Positions 10,996 to 22,969 of a stretch of DNA of 64,000 nt are shown one piece after another. The notes under the pieces are model-generated. The model had not been told where the DNA came from, did no database searches, and saw nothing but the letters and a program-made list of their open reading frames with translations. The number at the start of each line of letters is the position of its first letter. Position 1 is the stretch's first letter. Origin of the DNA: Branchinecta lynchi (Eukaryota > Arthropoda > Branchiopoda > Anostraca > Branchinectidae); assembly GCA_023053575.1 (NCBI GenBank), contig JAKZAP010000019.1, positions 310,001-374,000 on the forward strand, in the 5' to 3' direction. Made by a program: the position numbers and the translations under genes.

Positions 10996-12500
10996 TTTTG
11001 TGTTTTTTTTAAGGTGAATAGTTTATTCTTATTATTAGTGATTCACAGCTGGGGGGGGGGGGTTAAAGAAAACAGAAGAGTAATACGAGAAATTAAGTTG
11101 TGTACTCCCTTAAAGGATACGGTTGTTCCCGTCTTGGAAGCGTTATGTATGTCTTTTTTGTTTGTTTGAGGAATGGTAAAATTTAAAGGAATAGAATTGA
11201 ATTGATGTGCTTCTTAAGTATGCGTACTATACTCGCGTACAATAAACAAAGTACAACTGGGGCTCCTACCCTGCCCCTGTACGGAAGCAGTAAAATAATA
11301 AACTTGTCTGTTTTTACAAGCTTGACGCGTAAGTTCTAATCTGATTTTCAATCAAATTTACTTCAGTCTTTCTAGACGTTATTACCCACTATCCAGCTTC
11401 CTACATTACCATACATGGGGGTATGAATGAGTATAGAAACATGAAGTTAGGACAGGACCAGTTTCAGCCAACATATTCGTGTACTCCATTCCCTTTGTGG
11501 ACAAAATTAATGCTCACGACCATATTTGTTTGTGTACTTCAGTACCGGATAGTGTCACACGAGATTTCCGAATGAGAATCCTTCTACTCATCAGGGTTGC
11601 TATGAGTAGCACAAAAGGGCTTAGAGCCTGGTCACACTAAGCTAGAAACGGCACCGATTTTTACAAATTGTGCAGATTTCTCGGCTGAAACTAATATCCC
11701 AGCTCTTTCCTAAAAGATATCTTACTGGTCCCACATGCCAGCAGGAAACCCGGTCTCTTGGGCTGCACTTAATTTTAAAAAGGGACTCGAACTTCAATCC
11801 AATTCACTTTAATTAGGCTGTCCAAAAATTCTTCGTTACGAAAAATAACACAGGAAACGTCCATGGAGATACACTGACATGGAAGTACATAGCATTACGT
11901 TACATCACCTCCTACACAGTCCAAATACAGTTTTGGAGTCTAGCAAACTTATGTATACATATATTCTGTACAATTTCTTCTATTTACAGTGTTGATTGTG
12001 CTAGGTAGCCTTATGAAGAACACCATCTCGTCCCCCAAATAATACAACAGTATCGAATCATAATGCGTAACACAATACGTAACACATTTGTAACAACATT
12101 CCTGATACGTGTAAACTTTTCCTTCCTGCAGAAAGTCACAAACAATGATAAAACTGCACATTTACTCCCTTCCTTCGGATTAATATTTGCTCGTCGCCTG
12201 ACACTCTTTCCTCCGATTCCGCAAGGCTAAGATTCTTCGACTACTTCCGAGAGCTTAATGAATAATCTGTGAAAACTAAGGGCATATTCACACGGAACTG
12301 AAGGCGCCTATTTCGAACTGCCGACATAATCATGCGCATTATTTTTTTATTTTTATTTTTTTATCAAATCGTCTTTATTCATTGTCTTCCCGCAAGATCC
12401 GATAAATGCGATTGACGGATTTCTTGACTTCCAGCATGGAATTTCCATGCCTTTCCCCACCCATCCTTTGTAGTTGAAGGTTAGTAAATTATGCCGCTTT
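10996..12500. other. No gene seen
   Basis: A short poly-G run is at 11050-11061. The part from about 12170 to 12300 is weakly similar to 30270-30390 (shared TCCGATTCCGC and GAATxATCTGTGAA blocks), suggesting an old dispersed repeat. Otherwise I see no exon or element. If the PARG-like gene has its preceding exon here, I could not recognise it. Confidence 0.45.
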
Positions 12501-12510
12501 TTTCTCACAG

Positions 12511-12707
12511 CATTAGCCTGGACTCTGATGACGAAGAAGATCACGCGGTAGTCTTCGCAGGCTTGAGAGACTTTCTCGAGACTTTCAGCACCAGAAAAGA
12601 GAGAAGGAGATTCTTTGACATCACCCTACCTGTCATCGTGGACCTAGCACTGTCAGTAAAAGAAACGAAGCCGTCCGGAGGGCTTCGGTTCAGTCTCCAA
12701 CAGCAAA
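12511..12707 (+). CDS. PARG: PARG-like gene, exon A (helical domain)
   Basis: The exon follows a TTTTTTCTCACAG acceptor and ends before a GTAAGT donor. It opens with one base of a split codon, so upstream exons exist. It encodes an acidic start (LDSDDEEDH), then VVFAGLRDFLETFS and ERRRFFDITLPVIVDLALSV. The last part matches the PARG family's helical accessory region, where FF...LP...LAL is conserved. In PARG this bundle packs against the macro-like fold that hydrolyses poly(ADP-ribose). The exon leaves one base of a codon, which fits the next exon 14 kb downstream. Family assignment is firm because the next five exons continue the same alignment in order and in phase. Confidence 0.85.
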
Positions 12708-12867
12708 GTAAGTGACTCCGCCGTTATGCTTGATAACATTAACACAAACTCTCCTGCGGCCCAAGCTGGCATGCATAAAAGCATATAAGAATGATATGCC
12801 ACTTATTGCGACCACTCGGTCCTTTACCTTTCTGAACTTTACCCCCTGCTGAAGAAAAAAGATGTAG

Positions 12868-13057
12868 CAGCCTGGCACGTATCCAAGAATTTTTTTTTTT
12901 GGGGGAGGATGCCTTTTGGGTTTTTTTTGTCCGCGGGCTGGACAAAAATTACATAAATAACAGGGAAAAGCCTATAAAAAATGATTATTTTTGTATGTTT
13001 GAGGGGGGGGGGGGTGTTGAACCCCTTAGCCTCCCCTCCCCTGGATACGACCTTGGT
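12868..13057 (+). mobile_element. MITE family M2, copy 1 (poly-G type)
   Basis: Left end CAGCCTGGCACGTATCCAAG and right end CTGGATACGACCTTG are imperfect inverted repeats. Inside are a T/G run, GTCCGCGGGCTGGACAAAA, AAAGCCTATAAAA, TTTGTATGTTTGAGGGG and a poly-G tract followed by TTGAACCCCTTAGCC. The same layout occurs at 17577-17776 and, on the minus strand, 63405-63558. Confidence 0.75.
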
Positions 13058-13319
13058 AGCAGCTATTCGAATGGCATACTTCCGCTACTGTAAATTTCTC
13101 CTCTACTTGCCAATTCGGCATAAAAATTGAAAAATGATAAATAAATTTTCAGTAACTAATATAACTGCTAAACTTGACGAGCTGCATAGGAATCTGTCGG
13201 TCGCCGAGATTTCACTGTATCACGGTATTGTCCGTTTGTTTGAAGTGTAACCTGTTCGAAGTATAAATTTGTATCCTAATTTCAGTTGTGTTTCTTTCTT
13301 TTCTCAGAGGATGGAAGTG

Positions 13320-14553
13320 ATGGTCAAAAGTTTTTTTTTCACTTTTCGGTTAAGATGCGCACTTTACGGGTGCCTCGAAATAATTTCTAAGCAAAACCCT
13401 TGAGGCAAAAAGGATCATGTGCTCATGGCGATCGTGGAAAAGTAAATTTTGCTTAAAAGTATTTTTTGTATTTTGCGGTTAAGATGAGTTCTTTAAGAGA
13501 CGGTTGAATCAGAGAAGTGACGATGTCTAAGCCAACGATGTCAAGTTTCTAGGCTAATGCTCCAGCAAAGGTTTGATCTTCCTAGCACATCTGGAAGTAC
13601 CTTAACTCACGATAACCGGAATTCCAGACACCCCCTACAGCTCCCCCCCCCTCGTTACTCGAATCCGGTCCTATTCTGTCACTGATGCACCTAGGACTTG
13701 TGCCTGTACCCACCAAGTTTCATCCTGATCGCTCCACTATCTGCGTGTCACAATATTTCCGGTTCTACCCTCCCCCCCCCCCAGTTCATTGGATCCGGCC
13801 CGGAATTGAAACAGGACATCTGAGACATAAGGTCTTTCAAGATATCAAGTTTCATTAAGATGCGATGACCCGTTCGAAAGTTATGCATGCCACTAATTTC
13901 CGGACTCCGCCGTCTCACCCTCCCCCCGCGATGGTCGGATCAGGCGAGGGACTCTATCCAAGTTAATCTTGTCGGGTCGCTGATACGCCTGCCAAGTTTT
14001 ATCGTCCCAGCCCACCTGGAAGTAAATTCACTACGGATCGCCGGAATTCCGACCCCCCCCCCTCCAACTCCCCCCACAGTGAATTCGACCCATTTTTGTC
14101 AGTTATGTATCTAGAGCTTGTGCTTGGTCTTCCCATCAAGTTTCATCCCAATCGATCCACTCTGAGAGTTTCACACGATTTCCGGTTCCCCCCTCCGCCC
14201 CCCCCCCCCAAATTAATCGGATCCGGTCCGAACCCGAAATGAGACATCTGAGACACGAGGTCTTTCCAGATATCAAGTTTGATCAAGATCCGATCGCCCA
14301 TTTGAAAGTTATGCATGCCCCTATTTTCCGGATTCCACCGACTCCCCCTCCCCCCAACGATGGGGCAAGGATCGGGCAAGTGACTATCTCCAAGTTAGTT
14401 TGGTCGGGTCCCTAATATGCCTGCCAAGTTTCATCGTCCTAGCACATCTGGAAGTACCCTAACTCGCAAACACCGGACTGACCAACCGACCGACCGACCG
14501 ACGGAAAAGTGATCGGCATATGGCACTTGGCCGGAAGGCAAGTGCCATAAAAA
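13320..14553 (+). mobile_element. TATGGCACTTG-family element, 5'-incomplete
   Basis: It starts with the 130-bp GAGGCAAAA-type units (13320-13500), followed by three to four ~100-bp units, each with an AAGTTTCATC-type block, a CCGATCACCCGTTC-type block, ATTCCGGATTCC and a poly-C tract. Then come a GACC microsatellite (14479-14502) and the terminal hairpin in which TGGCACTTG pairs with CAAGTGCCA. The 5' end (AGCTCATATGGCACTTG) seen in other copies is missing. Non-coding. Other copies: 31222-32128, 40930-41915 (minus), 49325-51269, 52329-53568, 56400-57545. Confidence 0.75.
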
Positions 14554-15600
14554 GGAGACATATCGTTAGCGCTAGTTGATTCGCCCATTTTGAGTCCTTT
14601 CTTACATAACATTTAACACAAGGAGGAAAACTCTGTGTTGAAAGTGCGCGACGTCAGAAGTTTGACAGAACTAAGCATACGAATATAAATTCATTCACTG
14701 CATGTCTAACCATGTGTTTCCTCTTATAAAATTTTCGCCAGCTTTTCACCTTTTTACATCCCTTGAAAGCATTTCCAGTGTTCAGGTTTACGAAGGGTAA
14801 AACTTACAAATCTACTAAATATTCTGGGCGATCTTATTAGCCACATACGTCAGAACAAATGTGTGTATTTTAACCAGAGAGTAATATAAGGTTTGACGCC
14901 AAGCTGAGCTGACGATTCATTACAAAAGAAATAGAAAACCGCGATTTTCGGGTTTCTTTCTTGATCAGCTAGTTATCCCTCTAAGATGATGTGCGAGGGA
15001 TAAATATAATTTCTGAGGTTTTTTCCGCTGAGGACGGTTTGCCAGAAGTGCAACCGAAATATCCGGTTTTCCGGATATCCGGTTGGTTATCCGGAAGAGT
15101 GGATCCAGTCTCTACTGCATAAGGTCTTAATTTGAAAGTGTACGGTCAGTCGTGTTTCCCTCAAACCTATTTTTTTACGCCATAATATTAAAACTATTCT
15201 TCTTATCCTTGCCGAGCTTCTTTTACACTTTATTGATGCTGAGACTAAACTCGTAATGGCACTTCTACACGGTGACATTAAAAATATTACGCAGTTTTAG
15301 GTCTACTATTTTAATTTAAGGTTTTATGTATCAAATCATTTCATCGTCAATTTGTGGCAGCAAAAATACTGATATGTAAGACAGCGAGGCGCAAAACCTA
15401 GCTGGTCTAAGGGTGGTGCATCAGTAAAATTGAAGGTTTCCTATAGTGTAGCCTCGTGGAACACAACCAAAGTTTGATCCAAGCGGTGAGCTTAAGATGA
15501 TCTAAGCTCAATGCCAGACACAAAAGGCAGCTCCCTTTGGACCCCAATCCTTTGAGGGGCCCTGCGGCAACCCGCCTCGAACATAAGATAAGAGATCAAG
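14554..15600. other. No gene seen
   Basis: Part of intron 1. It contains a short repeated CCGGATATCCGG-like palindromic patch near 15060-15090. I see no exon, RNA gene or transposon ends. Confidence 0.5.
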
Positions 15601-15608
15601 GGCAACTA

Positions 15609-15958
15609 GACTGTAAGAAGTTTGAGAACAGATCACACGAGGATGCGCGGTTTCAACAGATAATGCGTAACAGATAACGCTTCGGAATTTTATCTGTTGT
15701 GTTTGAAAACATTACGCATGAACTGTGATGCATAAGAACTTTTGTTAGTAAGAGCCAGAAAAGCGTCTATTGACTTTATTCATTATCGTCATGATGTCGG
15801 AAAACTCAGGAGATTCTTTTTTGGTTCTTCCTGATGGTAATGCTTATTATTCATAACATTTTGAAACACAACAGATGAAACCCGAAGTGTTATCTGTTAC
15901 GCATTATCTGTTGAAACCGCGCATCCTCGTGTTATCTGTCACGAAACTTCTGACAGTG
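15609..15958. mobile_element. Palindromic Tc1/mariner-type MITE with TA duplication
   Basis: The ends GACTGTAAGAAGTTT and AAACTTCTGACAGTG are inverted repeats, and pairing continues through GAGGATGCGCGGTTTCAACA, AGATAATGCGTAACAGATAA and beyond, giving arms of roughly 100 bases. TA flanks both sides (15607-15608 and 15959-15960), the target signature of Tc1/mariner elements. Only about 130 bases in the middle are unpaired. A fragment of one arm lies at 1996-2045. Confidence 0.8.
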
Positions 15959-16394
15959 TACGGAGTTAGCGGCAGCTGGGGCCCATAGTTTAGTAATAAA
16001 CATTTTCTTGTTATATAATTATTGTATATAAGAAATAAGCAGACCTGGAGGCGACATAGACAAGTGCAAAATTTCTTATTTTAATGTAAATATTTTAATT
16101 TTTTTTATTTGATGTAGGCTACTCTGAAGTTAGAAAATACTTTGAAACGAACTTAGAACTTAGAAACGAAATAGACAAGCGCCAAATGTATACATTTTCT
16201 TGTAATTATTTTAATTTGTAAATACACGTATAATTACTAAATCGCGAGTTTCATTCCAGGGATGGCTGGCGTCAAGACTAGTATTGTTTTGTTCAAGTTC
16301 AAGCTGTGTTTATTGCAAACTAAATATAAGATAAAACCAACTATTTGGCAGAGAGAGGGCTCAAGGCCAAATGGCAATCTTAAAAGAGAATTGC

Positions 16395-16760
16395 AATCAC
16401 GCATTCTTAAAGGAACAGTCGTACCTATAATGCCAATGCAACCTACTTCCGAATTGCAGTAATTAATTCTTACATCTGTAGGCCCAAAGTTCATGTCACA
16501 TTCTAAGCCCGTTAGCGAAACCACCCTAATATTTGAACTTGCCACGATTTTCCATGCGCACTATGCTCCCGACGAGTATTCGGGTATCATGCTACTTATG
16601 CGTAAAACCAGTTATCTGAATCTCGCCAGGCTTTTGCTAGAAGTCAAGGGGCCTGAGAAACGGCTTAAAACAGCCGAAGTTGTGGATAGTTTGGTAAAAG
16701 CAGAGCTTAGTCTGAATATTAAAACATAAACAGTAAATAGCGCGAGGTGTGCTTTAAATC
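16395..16760 (+). repeat. Dispersed repeat R1, copy 2
   Basis: Collinear with 55323-55710: both contain a CTTAAAGGA..CTGTCxTACxTATAATxC block, CAACCTACTTCC, and later CTTAAAACAGCC followed by a GTGG..AGT-type segment. The ORF in 16493-16729 is not conserved as a reading frame in the other copy, so I do not call it a gene. The window start (1-110) is a third, inverted copy. Confidence 0.7.
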
Positions 16761-17576
16761 AAAGATGTACCTCTTTAAAACATTATGATTTTTCCTGTTT
16801 AGTTTTCGATAATTAACTTGGTTCATTGAAACTTTTAGTTAGTTTTAGCTATAAAACCTACTAAGATATATTGCAAGGAGGGACCGGAAATTGTCACTGT
16901 TCCCGTCCACTTCTTAATACGGTTACTATTCAGGCCTAATCGATGCTGCTTGAAGCCTATATAGTTTGAAGCCAACAAAGTTAAAATCTTCCAAAGACTG
17001 TCGTAAAAGCTACGGGCCCGCGACAACCAACACTTCTGACTTTCCGAGTGCTCGACCCCTTCGCTACGTCGGCAGTCCTTTAAATCATCACCTAAGATTT
17101 CGATCGAACTACCGTTCAGCCATTTATAATTTTCGACCTTATGCAAAAATTTTGAGGAAAATGTCCGCTAAATACGTCTATTATCATATGGAACCTTACT
17201 TATATGGAAAGGCATCCGAATAAATGCATGGTATTCATCATGTGTCGTTTCAATGCTATATAATTACGACGCGTGAAGGAAATGTGTGAAAACGGTGCGT
17301 CATTCCGCACACGTAACGTAAGAGACGCACTTCAAAGAATGCAGTTATTAGGTTGACATATAGCAAAGGTTCAATCACGATCTAGTGGTGATACAGGCAT
17401 TATCATAGTCTATGATCAGTTATATTACAAGTTGGTCTTTTTACCTTTCTTAGTTTTTCTCTTGTTTTTAATCCGTTAAATTTATCTGCATCATTATCAC
17501 AAATAGTGCCGTCAGATTCACAAAGGGTTAAGAGCTCTTCATTTTTCGGAACGGGGTAAATATTGACGCAATCGCC

Positions 17577-17776
17577 CAGGCTGGCCCGTATCCAGGAATT
17601 TATTTCGGAGGGTTTTTTGCCTTTCAGGGGGGGGGGGGGTTGCTTGCTGGTCGGACAAAAAAGTATAAAAAAAACACATAGAGCAGAGAGAAAAGCCTAT
17701 AAAACTATTATTTTCGTATGTTTCGGGGGGAGTGGGGTTCAACCCCCTAACCCCCCCCCCCCTGTATACGGCCTTG
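17577..17776 (+). mobile_element. MITE family M2, copy 2
   Basis: Ends CAGGCTGGCCCGTATCCAGG and CCTGTATACGGCCTTG are near-perfect inverted repeats. The interior repeats the plan of copy 1: poly-G, GGTCGGACAAAAAAGTA, AAAGCCTATAAAA, TCGTATGTTTCGGGGGG, TTCAACCCCCTAACC and poly-C. Apparent ORFs here result from the homopolymer runs and are not genes. Confidence 0.8.
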
Positions 17777-18204
17777 CGCTCAGGTACGGTAATTATGGTC
17801 ATTTTTAATAATTTGGACTAAATCATATTGTAGTTTTCGTTTTGCGACGTATACCATGATTGGGATCCAAACTCTTGCCAATACTTAATTAATCTCGGAA
17901 AGCCTATGAAGAAGCACTTTAATGATCGGACTTTCTTTCTGTTTATAATACGTCACAAGATGATAAGACACAAGGACTACCAGCCAAGAAAAAGAAAGAA
18001 AGAAACAACTAAAATTAAAACGGCCGATAACTGAAAGGTGAGAAATCAATTAAAGGCACTCATTTAGAAGAATATCACCCTTCCAGCTATGAGTGATAGG
18101 GCGTTGCAAAAACTCTCGAAATTACATCTCGTCTGCATTCTTTTGGGGTCTGGAGCAAGCACAAACTTAAAATACTGCCTTCTGAGCTAACTTTTATCAG
18201 CATT

Positions 18205-18470
18205 GAGCGTATTTCACCCTTCTAACAATAGCAACTATTAGTTACTATTTTCGTTCCAACCTCGTGAAAAGTTGCTACTCTGACAGTTCCAGTCTTCTCC
18301 AAACAGTCAAGTAACTATTTGCTACGAATATCTGTGATTTGATTGGCCGGAATAGCCCGTGGCACGATATTTCGATGAAAATAGGAAAATGCGTTCCAGC
18401 CTTGACGTCAAAAAACCAGAATTCGTGACGTCATGCGTAGTAACTAGGGCATGTAGGGTAGAACACGCTC
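18205..18470. mobile_element. MITE family M1, copy 2
   Basis: Begins GAGCGTATTTCACCCT and ends AGGGTAGAACACGCTC. ATT occurs immediately on both sides (18202-18204 and 18471-18473), supporting a 3-bp target duplication. It is about 40 bases shorter than copy 1 (8124-8427) owing to internal deletion around the TAGTAACT-rich part. Confidence 0.8.
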
Positions 18471-18634
18471 ATTAGACACATAATTGTACAATTTTTGTAA
18501 CGCTTAGTAACTTTTAGGCTAAGGTTGAGTTTAGTAACAATTGTGAAGTATATACGATCGTTTTTCAAAAAGTTCAAACAATAAAAGCGCCGATTAAACA
18601 GGGTGTTGGGCTATTGTCGATTCAGAGCCACCCT

Positions 18635-19005
18635 CTGGGGTGGGGGAAGGTGAGATGGGGGACGGTGGGTAAGTTGTGACGAGGGAATCATTTTTCTTTC
18701 CTGTTTTTTTAGTTTTTATCTTTCTTTACCTTTATTTTGAAAATATATTAGATTAATATTCTTTGAGCCCAAGCTGACTTTGAAACATTTACTCAAACAA
18801 TGTTTACAACAGATACGTCAGCTATGATTCTTCATCAGCGATATTTCGGCCCTTCTTGGCAAGGGTCCTCGTCAGGCTGTCAATCCTCTGGTTTAACTTC
18901 GGGGAAGGAAACAAATCTGTAACAAATAACTGAAGATTCTACCGACTATAAATATCTTATTAAAGTAAATTATCTTCAAATACCACTATAATGAAAAAAC
19001 TAGGG
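18635..19005 (-). repeat. Hammerhead-bearing repeat, long subfamily, inverted copy
   Basis: Positions 18770-19005 are the reverse complement of 1325-1560. Directly before it, 18635-18760 (GGTGAGATGGGGGACGGTGG, then GTGACGAGGGAATCATTTTT) matches 60210-60340. The two matches suggest a composite of two repeats or one longer element. A short poly-C-family fragment (18995-19110) is attached downstream. Confidence 0.6.
18836..18879 (-). ncRNA. Hammerhead ribozyme-like core, CAGC/GCUG helix I
   Basis: On the minus strand: CAGC, CUGACGA, a GGACCCUU/AAGGGCC hairpin with one bulged A, GAAA, UAUC and GCUG. All bases I expect in the hammerhead core are present and helix I pairs completely. The cleavage-site base would be the C of UAUC at about 18840. 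This is the cleanest core of the CAGC subtype. Confidence 0.65.
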
Positions 19006-19109
19006 ATTCCCCATCTTGTCGCTCCCCTATTGATGGTCGGATCGGGGAAGTAATTATTTCCAAGTTAATCCGGTTGGGTCCCTGATATGCGTGCAAAGTT
19101 TTATCGTCG

Positions 19110-20040
19110 TAAGTCATGTGCACAGCTTAATTATCTAGGCAGTTCTGCAAGCTCGATTTATTTTTGGGACAGGAAAGAACGAGACTGCTTTTCCACCGGG
19201 TTACAATGCACCGATTTCGGTTTACCGTATTCCCCACCGCTTATTTTTCTAAGTGGATTCTCGAGTACTGCTACATGCCGTTTCAAGAGGGGTACAGGTT
19301 TTGACCCCCCCCCCCCCCGTCCTTTTATATACTTATATTTGTTTTGTTTTTATACGCTTTAATAACCTCTAATCTATGTTCTTGTTTTACCTTTAGGACT
19401 GGATCCGACAAGCCCCCCTCCCCAGTTAACTCATGGATACAGCCAATGAGATAATTTGTTCCAGTATTATTTATTAAGTAATTCACGAAATTCTTCTTAA
19501 AAAAGATTAACGGCCTGTCTCTTGTACCATGTCGAACATACTTATTCGGTATTAGAGGCCGAGAGAATTCTTTGACGTGATCGCATGCAGCACCGAGCTA
19601 CCTGGGGTGCGTATGACCATGTTTAGGATCTTCAAATGATCATCTTGGTCCCGTCTCTTCTTCTCGCATTAGTTACCATATTGTTGTGCTGATGATCAGA
19701 GCTTCGGTAGAAACAAGTTTCTGGTATCTTCGTAATTTAGTGTACGTTTTTGCATCCTTCCCGATTGGATACTTAAAACAACGATGGCGAAACTTACATT
19801 GTTGTTTTTCTGACCTCTGGAAAAACTCTTATGCGTAGGTAAGAAGGATGATATTAACGGCAGCACCATATTTACCACATAGCTTCGTTCATTCACTCTG
19901 TAGCTCAGCTTAATCGTTAGGATAGGATAAACAAGTGCGCAAGCGCTCAGACGTGGAGTGTCAAAGTATAAATTGACTTAAATTCCTTCCTTAGCGCAAT
20001 ACCTAACTCAGACCACGTAATTAGTACTGTCGCCACCAAT
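19110..20040. other. No gene seen
   Basis: Intron 1 sequence. A poly-C run is at 19303-19318. Positions 19925-19985 (ACAAGTGCGCAAGCGCTCAG, then GTGGAGTGTCAAAGTA) resemble 34945-35000 and 62098-62140, a short dispersed repeat. No exon-like segments. Confidence 0.45.
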
Positions 20041-20449
20041 TAAGCTCTCAAAGACTAAAAAAAACAGAGTCATATCCATATTCGTGCTTTTAGTTTGCTC
20101 GCTATATGTACTTAGATTTGTTTCATATGCTCATGGCTTTACTTTAATCAGTTGTGAAATGCACTTTGTTTGCTATGTCTTGCTCGAACAGCTAATGTCA
20201 AAAGTAATAAAACGAAGACCGAACACCTCTCAGATTCACATTCTCAACGCGAATACACGTGTTGTGTTGATAGAACCACAAACCCTTCGGGGACCCATAA
20301 ATTTCCTTTAATGACTAGCCAATCTCACCATTCAGGGTGCTTGTCATTTCCTTTGCTTCTATGTTGCTATGTTGCCCGAGCCTCAGCTAGTTTCCCAAAA
20401 TTCTGCTTGGGTCGAATCGGCGTTCTTGCTCAGATAGAAAAAATGTATT

Positions 20450-21080
20450 CCCAGAACTTTTCAAAGAACACAGAAGCCGTCGACACGTCGGGGTTTTCTT
20501 ATACGCAAGAAGTGAAATCCTGCAAACATTTTTCGGGCAAAACACTGAAAAAATCGAATTATGCATGCTTTTGTCGTGCCTCGGTAACCCAGAAGAAATA
20601 ATTTTTGTTATGTTTTTGTCAGCACATCAGGTTCTTTTTATACGCAAGAAAAAGAATCCTGCAAACATTTGTCGGGCAAAACACTGAAGAAATCGAACTC
20701 TGCATGCTTTTGTCGTGCCTCGGAAGAAGAAATACTTTGCTATTCTTGTGTTGGGCGTCGGTCGACTCATCAGCACATCGCGTTCTACTTGTACGTAAGG
20801 AATTAAATTCTGCAAACTTTGTCGGGCGCACCCGGGAAGCTCAAGTTCCATCGGCCCAAGGGATTAATTTTACACGTAAGAAATCAAGCTCTGTACAGTC
20901 TAGTCGAGCAAAGCCTAGAAAAAAATCAGATGATCAATGGTTTTGTCAGGCGTCGGTATTCTCGTCGGCACATCTGGTTCTTTTTGCACATAAAAAATAT
21001 GCCGAAAGACCACAACTGATTACACATTTTCAATGGCTGCATCTTTGCCACAGCACAACTCTTCATTCAAGTTTTGTTAC
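20450..21080 (+). repeat. Decayed coding-like tandem array, ~140-bp units
   Basis: About four units occur at roughly 20480-20600, 20625-20725, 20765-20870 and 20890-20990. Each carries a TCxGCACATCxxGTTCT-like part, TATACGCAAGAA, ATCCTGCAAACAT and TGCATGCTTTTGTCGTGCCT or variants. Translated, units show recurrent SSAHRVLLVRKE, CKHFSGKTLKKSN and ACFCRASV patterns, but in different frames. Nearby, a block with GGCTGCATCTTTG is duplicated (21020-21080 and 21245-21310). It may be a dead internally repetitive protein gene or a satellite. I recognise no family. Confidence 0.5.
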
Positions 21081-21964
21081 TAATTTAGCCAAAAAATATG
21101 ACTCGACCAAACTTTTCCCCTAGAACATTGTCAAAAGCAAAGATGCCAAAGCCAAAAGAACCCTCCGAAAGCCAAAGGATCTGCCCCTGCAATGCTGCAA
21201 TGCACCTGCTCATTCCTGTATTCAAGCCCGACCACGAGACGACTTATCACACATTGTCATTGGCTGCATCTTTGATACAAGACAACACTTCATTCATGCA
21301 CAAAAATTATCGTATACAACTAATACCTTTCTTTATCAGCCACCTCCACTTGGGACTATTCGACATGCCACCAGGTGCCTAAGCTAGGACAAAAGATCCA
21401 GGATACCCTTCCATTACAGAGAAATATTCCTAGTTCATCACAATAACAGCCGCGAAAAAAATTTCTATCTGGATAGGCGGGTATTATCCCCGTGGGTATT
21501 TCTCGAACTATCTGCGCTCGGTCAAGAGCGCATCAGAAATATCTTATTGACCTCTTGGGCCTCTGGTATCGTGTAATTACAATTCCTTCAATGACAACAA
21601 CCATTTCAAATGTCAACTTGATATCTATCGTATTGTGCTAACCCTGAAAACGCTCAAATAGGCCTATGCCCCAAAATCATCAGATATACGTCATAAATTT
21701 GATACCTGGAATAAGTAAGTATTTATTCTTGAGTAAACCAAACAAGGTATTTCACTCTATGTACTAAACTAAAACTACATGACATCAAAAAGAAAACACT
21801 AATCTAATCTTAAAGTCTCAAATGAAAAAAAAATTATTGCACAACCAATGATCACCAACTATGAAATTTCTAATATCTAATTCTTAAAAAAAATTAAAAA
21901 AATAACAATGTTTCTAACATACTTATTACTCACTAGTAAATTCAAACTAAAGGAAAGCTAAGAC

Positions 21965-22330
21965 CTAGTTCAGATAAACACAAAGACAAAAACATTCTCT
22001 GGGTATAATAAAAGGACATTCAAATAAAAGATGGCTGCAAGTTTCAGGAATTTGGCAACAATAGCACAAGCTAGAAGGAACTTTACCAATTCTATGCAGG
22101 AAACTATTAAGACGACAATGGCCGGTAATAAATTGTGTCAACTGGTATTTTGGCTCAAAAGAAGAAGCAGCAGCTAAATCATTTGTACTTGAAAAGAAAC
22201 GGCTTGGCCAATATCTAATTGAATTTTGAAAATCACCATACCACATTTCATATAACTTAGATTTTAGAAACTGACGGTTTATAATAAAATTATTATCAAA
22301 AATGTCCAAACAATTCAGAAAGAACTTCAT
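21965..22330 (-). mobile_element. LINE fragment, C-terminal region
   Basis: The minus strand encodes about 120 residues containing LTQFITGHCRLNSFLHRIG, then SSLCYCCQIPETCSHLLFEC. A GH..LN..L.+iG segment followed by a CxxC...H....C knuckle is characteristic of the region after the reverse transcriptase in Jockey/R1/I-like non-LTR elements. Both ends are truncated. Confidence 0.75.
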
Positions 22331-22419
22331 CGGTAAAAATACTATGAAGAGGTGATCTTTGAACTAAAGGGAAAGAAGGTGGAGTAAAAATAGTTGGCGA
22401 ACTTTACTCGCGGGCACTC

Positions 22420-22640
22420 TGGGCCCGGTTGCGCACGGACAAGGAGGGTGGGGTGGATACATCCAGAAGTCTTTTCACGCCCTTAATTTCTATCGGTACA
22501 AGAAATTTCATCGTCTCAACTCCAACCGTGGTCAGTTACGATCTTAGGTATTTGGGCAATATGGGCCTAGTTGCCCATGAGGGGGAGGTTGGCGGCATTC
22601 CAATGAAAGGTTGTGATCTTATAGTGTATATGTAACTGAA
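22420..22640 (+). repeat. GGGCAATCTGGGCCC-family unit
   Basis: This short segment shares the blocks GAACTTTACTCxxGGGCA, TGGGCCCxGTTGC and ATTTCATCGT with the tandem array at 62580-63340. It is followed by G-rich tracts at 22715-22820 (several runs of six to nine G), which could form G-quadruplexes. Confidence 0.55.
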
Positions 22641-22969
22641 CTCAAACTGCAGTTTTAAGAAGATTTTTGGATTTCCTATTTTTTGCATATGAGGTTTTTT
22701 AGCCAGGGAGATTCCGCCGGGGGGGGGGAGGGGGGCGAAACGTTTTGGATTAGGGGTTGGAGTCGCCAGGGGGGCACCATGAGGGGGGCAAAGAGGGGGC
22801 GGGCACCAGGAGGGGGGCGCCTAGACACCCTTGGTCCATAACAAACAAAATAAATGAATATTAATACAGAAAGAAACTAACACACGCATCACTAAGCCAA
22901 TGTTGTGGTGCTTTATTTGTTCTTCGTCACACTGAACACCACTCAAACACTATACACTCTGAGGGATAT

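Noticed and set aside
16493..16729. 78-residue ORF after a possible TCTGTAG acceptor
   Set aside because: The region is dispersed repeat R1, and the frame is not kept in the copy at 55323-55710.
20605..21123. 172-residue ORF as an intact gene
   Set aside because: It crosses tandem units whose shared peptide pattern changes frame from unit to unit, so the long frame is accidental.
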